This document shows positions 21,258 through 30,366 of a stretch of 64,000 bases of DNA, piece by piece. A program made the translations under genes and the position numbers. The stretch is from Entomortierella parvispora. Taxonomy: Eukaryota > Mortierellomycota > Mortierellomycetes > Mortierellales > Mortierellaceae. The stretch lies in NCBI GenBank assembly GCA_963573315.1, contig OY752140.1, forward strand, positions 4,216,001 through 4,280,000. The letters are read 5' to 3'. The first letter of the stretch is position 1. Each line of letters opens with the position of its first letter. Under the pieces are notes generated by a model. That model did not search any database. It saw nothing but the letters and a program-made list of their open reading frames with translations, and was not told the DNA's origin.

Positions 21258-24200
21258 TCATGATTCATAATAATAGCATCGCGTCTTCTCCAGGACCTTC
21301 TCTCTGATCTCGCCCCATTTCTCCCAGGGCTCGCGTTTGGTCTCCCAATACGAGCCTGCGTAATTCATCACCGTCTGAAACTGTCGCTCGCTCATGAGTC
21401 CCTTCCGATCGAGGCGCCGCAAAATCATCTCCTTGACTTCCCAGGGCAGACCCGCCAGCGTCCCAGAGTGTTTCTGAGATGATATGAATGTCACCGTTCG
21501 CTCCAGGCTCTGTGTCTTATACGTCGAGGTCAAGGCCAAAGCTGGCCACGCACCATTCGAGCCCGAGGAAGATGGAGGTGTCGGCAATCCAGAACGTATT
21601 GAAGCCAGGGCTGATTCCTCGTCGACGCTCCGCCTCTGAAGTGCTACTCCATGCGACTCTGGTCTCATTCCTTCACCAGCGTGAACAAAACTAGCCTCCT
21701 CAGGCCTCGATTTCACCACATCTTTGGCAAAGAGCAAAACTCGGCTGGTCACTAGGATCTCAAAGCACAGACAGTGCAGCTTGTTTGCTCGCCTATAGTT
21801 GTGGCGAACATAGGTTTTCAAAGTCGACAGCGCTAATGAGAGCCGAGCTCTCTCTCTTTCAGCATCCTGCTCCGTCAAAGCCGCCGGAGGACCGGTCACA
21901 CCCGCCACCGCCGTCGCTGAAACTGTGGCTCCAGCGCCGCCATTAGGGAGTAGTAATCCTTGGATCGGTTCTAGTGCTGTCGTCTGAATAATAGCTGGCA
22001 CCACTGTGGTCGAGGCAAGATGGTTTGCTGTCAATGCGGATGGGGGTAGTAGCGGCACTTGCAGTGGTTGGGCAACAGCAGCATGGGTCGGAGCCATGAC
22101 TTCTCCTATGACCGTAGGTGTCGCCACTGGGGGAGACGGTGCATTCACTCCCACTTGAGAGGTCACACTCGCCAACGTTGACTCTTGTTGCTGCTCAGTC
22201 CACGATAAGCCCAGCGGGTGATGGGACGGTAAGAGCGGTTGTTGAAACAAGTACTGGAATTCGCTCTCGTGCCCTCCAAAGCCATGTCCATGTCCATCAT
22301 TGTGAAGGTTGTCGCCTGTGAGCTCATGTGAATGTTCATCCTCACCCACACGTATGTGAAGCAGCGACGTGTTTGACCGCATGGTCGACATCAACTCTTC
22401 TACACCCGCTCGACTCAACGGCGTGTCATTCTGGCTCACATCCAACTCTTCAAGTGTACTGTTCAATCGCAGGCCGTGGCTCAGTGTGACAATTCCCAAA
22501 TCGCCAATACAGTTGCATCCAAGCCCCAACACCCGCAGGGACTTGTTCACGCTCAGTACCAGCGCCATCTTGACAATTCCCGTGTCGGTCAATTGGCAGT
22601 CATACAGGTTGAGGGACACGATCGGACAGTTGTGAGATCGTAAGGCCTCGGCAACATATGGAATGCCGACATCCGTGAGTTTGGCGCCTCGTAGATCCAA
22701 ATGAGTGATCCTGGACCGGGGCAGGGCCAAGATCTTGCAAATGTCAACCCCTCCAGCAAACGAAAGTGGATTCGCTCCCAAGTTGATATCCCGGAGCGAG
22801 AGTTCGTTGGACTCAAAAGCCGCCAGAATTGTAGACGCGCCCCAATCCGAGATTCGGTTGCCAGATAAATCCAGATGAGACAGCACGGTGCACTGGATGA
22901 TCTTTGCGATCGATAGACAACCCACATCGTTGATGACATTGTCCCTAAGGTCGAGTCGCCTGATATTGCATGGCTTTTCTGTATCAGGTCGGACCATGAT
23001 CTGAAATCATTGAAAAATTAAGAGATATTAAAGACTTTGTACAAAGAGAATGAAAAATGAGGGAGGCGATTGCGCGGACGAAAATCCAATCATTGTTACC
23101 TGTTGTAGTGTGTGAGCCTCCTTCTGCCCAAGGCCATTCTCCCTCAGATCCAACTCGACCAACGAGCGATTTTTGTATATTCCCCAGAGCTGTACAACCC
23201 CCTCAAATCCAAGGTGATTTCGTCCCAAGTTGAGATACTGAATCCGACACGCACTATCCGCCATGAGCCCTCCTACTGCCTGCGCTCCCCAAGTCCCAAG
23301 ATTGGTATCCCAGAGGTTCAGATGCACCAAACAAGTGTAATACCGACTAAAATACAGGTCGTGGATGGTGATGGGTGAGAGGATTTTTCCCGCCAGGTTG
23401 ATCAAGATGTCTGGTCCTGCATGATGACTGAGTCGTCCTGGGAGATCTTCAGCCTCCCCACAGTCGAGGTACAAAGGACCGTCCTCTGATCTGGGAGTCA
23501 AAGAGAGAGATCCTGTTCCCGTTCTTTGGAAATTGTCCCGCGGCGGTGGCCATCGCAATGATTCTTCCTGTTGGGTCAATCCAGCAGCAGCAGCGGGCTG
23601 CTCCTTTTTTGCCTTTAGCTTTTCCCGGCACAGATAGTCCTGTTGGATCTGACTGAGCACAGACTCCCCTTCCTCTGCTCCCACGTCGGGAAAGTCCTTT
23701 CCTGCTATTTCAAGGGCGTCGCTCTCCCTGTGAGGGTGTTGTTCCACAGATGCAAACCCATCTCGGGCAGCACCATCCACCTTCCACAGCACATCCATCA
23801 TATCCCCGTTGAGCTCTGCCAGGGCTTGCGCAATTCCGACTGGCGGAACTGGGTCATCGTAGAAAAAGTACTTTGTCTCGCTTGGGGGAGGGCATTCTTC
23901 TCCATCGTCGTCCTCGTTGTATTCGTCGTCATCGAAGCCCCCTCTGATTTCTCCCAACAGACTCCCTCCCCCTCCTTCGCCACCGTTCACCGCAGAGTTT
24001 AAAAGTGCCTGGGTAAAGTCATTATCATGACCTCCGTGACCTGTCAATTGGAGTTGGCTACTCATGTGCGCCAACATGTTTACATCCTCGGTTAGGTTCT
24101 GTTGATCAAAAATGGAGGTGGACCATGTCGGCAAGTGGTGGTCGTGTGGGTGATGATTATTGTCGAGCTGGAGCAAGGACGCTTGGACAGCGGCCTCGAC

Positions 24201-24904
24201 CTGGAGTGAATCTTGGATGGCAACCTCTTCCTGTTCAAGATCCTCAAAATATACTTGTATTTGCAATTGAGAGTGAAGGTCCTGCTCTTCTTGGTCCGAA
24301 AAGTGCTCGGGGGGTCCGTCCTCCTGTGATGGCCCAAGCTGTTGCTCGTGGTCCAGTGGGTCATGTTCGTTGTTGTTGTTGTTGTTGTTGCTATTGCTGT
24401 TATTGTTGTTGTTGATGATGATGTGGATAGCCCCTGTCCTCCTTGGTCTGGGTACTCTGCTCCATGATGCGATTGTGCGACTGCGCTGGGGACAGGCGTC
24501 GTTCTTGTTGAAGAGTCCGAGGTCAGCAAAATCGAAGAGGAGGCACGAGAAGAGTTGGAGGAGGACGAGGAAGAGGAAGAGGCAGTTTCGCCGAGGAGAG
24601 CCAGCAACGCAGTCTCTGTGTCTGCGGGGACGGAGGCCATGGTTCGGAAGCTGGATGACCTGGACCGAGATGGATTGGGCACAGACTGCGGGGAAGAAGC
24701 TGGAGGGGCTTGAGAAAGAGGTTGAGTTTCACTAGCACGGTCGGTTGAGTCGTTGTTGCTGTTGTGGGAAAATACGATCGGGTCTAGTATTGCGGAGGAG
24801 GACGACGTGGAGGAGTAGGCGAGGGCCGAGGGTGACTGTGGATCGTGGTCAAGGAACGAGATAGCCGAGACAGGAGGAGCCCTAGGGTTATAGGATGGGA
24901 GCAT
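21258..24904 (-). CDS. Leucine-rich-repeat (ribonuclease-inhibitor-like) protein with N-terminal low-complexity region
   Basis: The minus-strand gene has a last exon at 23000-21258. The preceding exon ends at 23100 with a clean GT-AG intron that joins TLQQ|IMVRPD. About ten LRR_6-type repeats run across the junction, for example LVHLNLWDTNLGTWGAQAVG, IQYLNLGRNHLGFEGVVQLW, LSHLDLSGNRISDWGASTIL and VSLNLYDCQLTDTGIVKMAL. A Pro/Ala/Thr-rich linker follows, then a C-terminal F-box-like segment (LAGLPWEVKEMILRRLD ... LMSERQFQTVMNYAGSYW). The N-terminus is Ser/Thr/Asn-rich with acidic patches. The frame starting at 24904 (MLPSYNP) and the frame that continues into the repeats differ. They meet in a trinucleotide-repeat region near 24370-24450, either across a short intron with a GTACCC donor or through an indel. 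The start is therefore uncertain. Function is unknown; a protein-interaction scaffold is likely. Confidence 0.75.
24368..24421. repeat. Trinucleotide microsatellite (GTT/GAT)
   Basis: Imperfect (GTT)n with ATT/GCT interruptions followed by (GAT)4. On the minus strand it reads as poly-Asn/Thr/Gln depending on frame, inside the N-terminal region of the LRR gene. Confidence 0.8.
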
Positions 24905-26331
24905 AAAAGGGTGTCATTCCAGAGGGAATAGAAGGATAAGGGCTTGCGATCACTCTGAAAAAGAAGGAGGGCAGGGGATGGATAGATGGAGATGGATGGA
25001 TGAATAAAAGAGAAAATGTGCGAGTTGGATGACTAGTAGAAGGGAAGGGAGGAGGGAATGAACGAAAGAGAGCGAATGATTATAATAGATTGAGAGCAAG
25101 AAAGGAGCGAGTGCAGGCAGGATGACAAAGGCAAGGAGATGGAATGGGAATGGAGCAAGAGAGCGAAGAGAGCGAGCGAGCGAGAGAGAGAGAGAAAGAG
25201 AGAAAGAGAGCAGACGAGAGATTTCCAAGGAGGATTGAAGGAGGGAGGGTCTGTTTGTACAATGCGAGAGAATGAGGGTGGGAGAAGGCGAGAAGTGGCG
25301 TATGCTGCAGTCAAGTAGTGCAGTTTGTGCAGTGCAAGGATGCACCGCGCATGGACGCGTGGAGGGAAGGAAAGAGAGGGAATGAATGGGATGGGATGGG
25401 TAGCAAGCACATGGACAGCAGAGGCAGAGAGAGAGAGAGACACAGAGACGCAAGGAGAGAGCAAGAGAGAGAGAGAGAGCAAGAGAGACGCGACATGGTG
25501 AAGCAAACATCATGGTCCTAGGCAGAGAGAGACACGCACAAAGTGACCTACGGGAAGTGGCGCACACATGGTGGCTGAGGAGGAGGAGAAGGAAGAAGAA
25601 GCAAAGAACAAGAGGTGATCAGTCAGCATCTCCCTTCTGTGTTGTGGTGTGGTGTGTCGTGTTGTGTTGTGTTGTGTTCTGTAGTGTAGTGTTGTGTGCC
25701 TGGGAGGAGTAAGAGGAAGAGAGAGAAAGAGAGGAAGAAAGTGAGAGAAAGAACGACAGAGCCAAAGAGACCCACTGCTGCACACACAAAGGGGCATGGT
25801 TGCCTTTTCCGGAGTGAATGACGACGGACCCAAACTCTGTCCTCCCTCGTCCGGTCCCACTGCATGTGCCTCTGAGCATCTTGAGGGAAGCAAGGTGCTC
25901 GCTGGTTCCTTTTTTTCTTTATCAGATGGAGTGCAAAGGGTGGTGTTGGACACATGCCCCTTGCACCAATCTGATAACGCTGTTTTTTCATTCTCTCTCT
26001 CTCTGTGCTCTGCATTTGGGACTGTGGGAAGAATGAACGCTGTCTGTTTGTCACCCTCGGCGTCCTTTTCGCACTCCACTCGCTCTTTTGCCAACTGTGC
26101 CATAGATCGCCCTTCCTCCCTCCTCCTCCTTCTCTTCTCCTCGCCTCTCTCTCTTTCTCCACTCTTCTTCCCTTCCATCCCTCTACTCTCCACTCTCCAC
26201 TCTCCACTCTTCTCCTCCTTCTCTCCTCCTTCTCCCATCTTGTTCAAGTCAAGAGACACTTTCAAAAAGAGAAAAAAAAAAAAAAAACTTCGTCCCATCT
26301 CATCTCTCGGTCTCATTTCCTCATTCCAACA
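24905..26331. promoter_or_regulatory. Divergent promoter region rich in GA/CT microsatellites
   Basis: 1.4 kb between the LRR gene (minus) and the Apd1-like gene (plus). The left half is purine-rich on the plus strand ((GCGA)n and (GA)n at 25160-25210, (GA)n at 25421-25490), i.e. pyrimidine-rich in the sense of the LRR gene. A TGTTG/TGTGG repeat lies at 25640-25695. The right part (26105-26268) is CT-rich in the sense of the Apd1-like gene and ends in an A17 run 60 nt before its ATG. Long open frames here are simple-sequence artefacts. Confidence 0.5.
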
Positions 26332-27672
26332 ATGATCATCACCGCCGCCATCGCCTTGAACCTCGCCAAGAGCTTGATCCTAAAGAACACCTCCTCCCTA
26401 GTCTCTTCCTCCGTCATCTCCACCACTGAGACTTCCACGACCACAACCGAGACCAAGATCAAGAAGGACAAGGGTTCCAAACCCGCTGCTCCAGAAAAGG
26501 CATCCGCCCCCGATGCCAAGATCCCCTATGTCACCCTCTCTGACTGCCATGCCTGCCCGACGCCCTGCCCCGAGGAAAGCCATCCTCATTACCCGTCGTA
26601 CCTCAAAATCGATCAAGAGACCCCACTCTTGGATTCCATGCGTCCCTACACTCGTCATGTCCTCATTTCCACCGGCAAGGACGATTGGGAGACCCATATT
26701 GACGACGACAAAGACTCGCTCGCTCCCTATTTACAAAAGGCTATTAACGATGGCCAGGCCCGTTTGAAAGAAGAGAATGGCGGCATTGATCTGCCCAGGA
26801 TTGTAATGACCAACAGTTCAAAGCACAGTGACAGCTGGGAGGGTGAAGGATGGCAGGTCGTTATCCTCCCCGATCAGATTGTCGTCAACAATGTGACAAA
26901 AGACCAGTGTGATGATTTCTTTGAGGCCTTCTTGAGACCCCCCGTGGGTTCCCTGACCGCAGCCGCGAAGGCTGAGCAGGAGACTGAATCCAAAGCCTTG
27001 GAAGTGGCCAAGGAAGAGGTCCATACAGACAAGGTGAATGGACACAGCCAGGATCAAAAGTCGGAATCCAACCAATCCGTCAGTATCAACGCAACCCAGA
27101 ACGGATCCAAGACGACCGTGGTCACCACCACCACAACTACCACGACGACCACCCGCAAGGTTTCCTCCAATGATGGCACCACCTCGAGCTCCAGTAGCAG
27201 CAGCTCCACGGCTGTCGATGCCTCTTCCCCTTCTTCCTATCATCATCACGACGCCTCCACAGATCAAGTGCGCACCGTCAAGGCTGGCAACTCTACGTTC
27301 TTGGCCCACAAGTTGCTCACTCGTGCCGTCATCATGATTTGCTCTCATCGCAAGCGTGACAAGCGCTGCGGTGTCACGGCCGCCATCCTCCAGAAGGAAT
27401 TCAAGCGTATCCTCCGTGCCAAGGACATCTATGGTGATTGCGAAGGTGATGTTGAGATCTGGCTCATCTCTCACATTGGAGGACACAAATTTGCCGGCAA
27501 TGTCATTGTCCATAAACAGGAGGGCATGGCTGTCTGGTACGGTCGTGTGGATCCTTGCCATTGTGAGGCCATTGTCGAGTCGACTATCGAGCGAGGTGAA
27601 GTCTTGAAGGAGCTTTACCGTGGAAGCATGGTCGACTCGTTTGACTTGTCCCGGAAAAAGATTGCCTGGTAA
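26332..27672 (+). CDS. Apd1/Aim32-like sucrase-ferredoxin family protein (thioredoxin-like ferredoxin)
   Basis: Single exon of 446 residues. The N-terminal half holds LSDCHACPTPCPEE (Cys72, Cys75, Cys79) and WETHIDDD. The C-terminal half holds the thioredoxin-like ferredoxin signature ICSHRKRDKRCG (Cys337-x8-Cys346), then HIGGHKFAGN (His381-x3-His385), and PCHC near the end. In yeast Apd1 a [2Fe-2S] cluster is bound by two Cys and an H-x3-H pair, so I infer a similar cluster here. Residues about 205-318 are a low-complexity insert (a run of 12 Thr, a run of 9 Ser, HHH) that splits the domain. The first 25 residues are weakly hydrophobic or presequence-like. Yeast relatives are linked to redox and metal or drug tolerance; the exact reaction is not known. 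The start at 26332 follows the CT-rich promoter and an A-run. Confidence 0.85.
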   Translation: MIITAAIALNLAKSLILKNTSSLVSSSVISTTETSTTTTETKIKKDKGSKPAAPEKASAPDAKIPYVTLSDCHACPTPCPEESHPHYPSYLKIDQETPLLDSMRPYTRHVLISTGKDDWETHIDDDKDSLAPYLQKAINDGQARLKEENGGIDLPRIVMTNSSKHSDSWEGEGWQVVILPDQIVVNNVTKDQCDDFFEAFLRPPVGSLTAAAKAEQETESKALEVAKEEVHTDKVNGHSQDQKSESNQSVSINATQNGSKTTVVTTTTTTTTTTRKVSSNDGTTSSSSSSSSTAVDASSPSSYHHHDASTDQVRTVKAGNSTFLAHKLLTRAVIMICSHRKRDKRCGVTAAILQKEFKRILRAKDIYGDCEGDVEIWLISHIGGHKFAGNVIVHKQEGMAVWYGRVDPCHCEAIVESTIERGEVLKELYRGSMVDSFDLSRKKIAW

Positions 27673-28145
27673 GGAGGATTACACACGCTTCTTCTTGAGA
27701 ACCAAGTCGTCTTACGTGAGATCCGCCTGCTATCAACGACGACAGCGTGTCGTCGGCCATCGACCATCTACGTTCTGCCCACTACAAACATTTACACCTC
27801 CATACCCTGTCCATCCGCCCGCCCAAAGCATTCTTTTCTACTTTTTCAATACGGGAACGATTTGCATTCTCCATCATTTTGTAGTTTTTGCTGCATACTA
27901 TTTCCATCAATAATAACCCTCATTTCAAAGATTCAACCTGCGGACGAAATTCAATGCAAACTGATATGGGATTTATTGGATATCGAGGGGGGGGATATGA
28001 GGGCCATGTTGGCAATGCCTCTTGTTTTCTTTTTGTGTGTGTGTATAATTGATGCGGTGTATAATTGATGCGCGATATGGTAGAAATGAATGTTGCGTGC
28101 TTTTGAATGTCTCTGTCCCAGTTCAGGATCCTCTCGAGCATTTCT
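27673..28145. other. Converging 3' regions of the Apd1-like and JMJD6 genes
   Basis: No gene seen. Features are a G8 run (27989-27996) and a duplicated 14-nt GTGTATAATTGATG with its second copy at about 28058-28071. Confidence 0.35.
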
Positions 28146-30270
28146 CTAGTCAGAGTCAGAGTCCTCTTTGGCATCCGCAGCCGCTGTGGCCTTGGCTGCA
28201 GCCTTCTTCTCCCGGTTGGCCCTTCGTTCTTCCTTCCTTCTTCTCTTCTTGCACTTGTGACACATGCAGATCTCGCCAATATCACTTTCACTCTCAGTCG
28301 AGCTCAGAGAATCCGAGCTCGAACTCGAACTACTGCTGCTGGAGCTGCTATCATCAGTGGACATGGGAAGCATCGGAACATATGCAAGCGACCTACATTT
28401 ATCCATCAGGTCCTTATAGAAGCAGCGTCCTGTCTTCTTGTACAATCGCTCAATCTCGGATCGTAGTTTACGTGCCAGCTTTGGGCGAGCATGGCGCGTG
28501 TTCAACCACACAGTCTCAAAGTTGGTAGGCGAACAAAAGTTTTGGGTGATGGCAATGGTAAAGTCTATGATCACAGAGGGTCCAACAAAGGTAAATATCT
28601 CGTCTTATCCATTGCAAAAACGAATGGTTTGTATCCTGTGTGGAACTTACCAAGGTTCATCACGATATGGGGCCATCCACCAGGCACAAACATGGTCTCT
28701 CCTGGCTTTTGAATAACCTCAATCATCCCGTACTTCTTTCCCAACTCAAAGTCGTTGGCAGCAAATCGAGGATAGACGTGGTGAAACCAGGAGACGGCTT
28801 CCCGATCAAAGGGCTTCATAGGAGGGTCGTAGAGAGATTTCTCGATTCCTGGAGGGAAAAGACACCAGCGCTTGTGTCCTGCAGTCAGCGTGTTCCATGC
28901 CGACGTACCTATAGTCCAACCGAAAAAATAGTTAGTATCCGGGCAAAAGAAAAAGTGCAATTGCCTCGGGGTTAGGGTGCTCTTCGTAAAAGGGTATCCC
29001 TCGGCTCAGACTTCAAGACTCACCCAGTGGGTCAATGTGAATTCCCGTTCCACTTCTTGCGCCGCCAACCACGAACCATCTGAAAGGGGGTCGCCTGCGG
29101 TCTCCTGCCAGTCTAAAGATCATCAAGGAGTGACAAAGGAGGTCAATTCACAACTTTTCAGTCCGTGCATTTTGCCACCAAAATAACCCACATTCCCGAT
29201 CTTTTTCCCATCCTGCCAAACTTACTGGAACAGATCGTCTTTAAAGAACTTTGGGACAGTAAAATCATCCAGCAAAGTGCTCGCATGCTCCTCCTCTCTC
29301 CTGGATCGTCTCTCTTTGGATTCAGAAGAGTCGCCGCTGTCGCGCTTTCCAAAAACCCTGATCACTTTTTTGGAATTGCCATCCGAAGGAGAGCTGGAAC
29401 GAGGTCGTGATCTTTTGTTGCCAACTGCTTCTTTCTTATCATCGTCGCTACCGTTGGAGGAGGCATCCCCGTCCTTGGAAGATACAGCCACTTTCTTGCT
29501 GGAGGATTTCTTACTGGAAGAAGTTGAAGAGGACGAAGACGAGGAGGAAGAGGATCCAGAGATACGTCGCTTCTGAGTCGGGGTAAGCTTTCGTTTCACG
29601 AATCCAGAATCAAAGATGTACAGGGGCGAGTCGTCCTTGAGTCCGTCTGTCTCTGCGTACTTTAAAAAGTACTTCATCTTCACATATACATTGTTGCCAT
29701 CGTCGTCCTCGCCAACCTTGAACGGTTGTGAATAGTACTTTTTCAAAAACGTCTAGTAAACAAGTAACAAGATGGAGAGGATAAGAAAAAAGACGTCAAT
29801 ACATGAAAGCCTTCACTTTTCACTTCTTTTTGGATCATCAGGGTCATAATGTCATACGTCAATGTTCCAGTTCTTGCAAGCTCCCCATCCTTCCATGACG
29901 CCTCGAATGACCACAGGGATGTTCTTTTCCTCATACGTTTCGATAAACTCTTCCCGAGAGACCTGGTCATAATCGATTCGTTTGAGGGTGTCGTAATGTT
30001 CTGGGATCGTGAAATCCTGCTGGGCGAATTGATGCTTATTCCACTGAAAGATATCAAGTTCTAAAAACCACGAGGAAAGACCATCAAGTGCAAAAGACAC
30101 AAGGTGAGTGTGGGCGAAAGAAGTGAACGTCCTGTTGCTCAGACCTCTTCACTTTGTCCTGGACTGCCAGTGTACTATTCAAGAACAAAGTCTCGCTACG
30201 TACCAGACCGAGCCCTCAGTTTGGCTCGTCGAATACGCCGATGGTGGCGAGTCATCATTGGCGGCTGCAT
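28146..30270 (-). CDS. JMJD6: JMJD6-type JmjC-domain 2-oxoglutarate/Fe(II) oxygenase
   Basis: Six minus-strand exons: 30270-30204, 30060-29858, 29752-29226, 29112-29024, 28908-28651, 28564-28146, all GT-AG and in phase, 520 residues. JMJD6 hydroxylates lysines of splicing factors such as U2AF65 in the nucleus; arginine demethylation has also been claimed. The JmjC core is intact: [19 protein letters not shown] gives Fe ligands His291 and Asp293, [10 protein letters not shown] follows, and [11 protein letters not shown] gives His376. The N-terminal [19 protein letters not shown] and the [22 protein letters not shown] segment match animal JMJD6 closely. Two fungal oddities are visible. An 85-residue Ser/Lys-rich insert sits between ...SGFVKRKL and [13 protein letters not shown], and the Ser-rich tail (12 Ser) runs into a basic cluster containing [12 protein letters not shown]. 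The start at 30270 is the first in-frame ATG; two more follow at 30258 and 30255. Confidence 0.94.
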
Positions 30271-30366
30271 TTCAAAAGTTGCGATGTTGTCGTAAGGATG
30301 CAGATGCAAGGAAAGAAGACATGCATGCATGCGGAACACAACAAAAAAAAAAAAAAAAGTGACTGT

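Noticed and set aside
24950-26316. Long frames in the LRR/Apd1-like divergent promoter
   Set aside because: They translate GA/CT microsatellites (SLSLSLSLAR and GEREREEK types) and have no conserved features.
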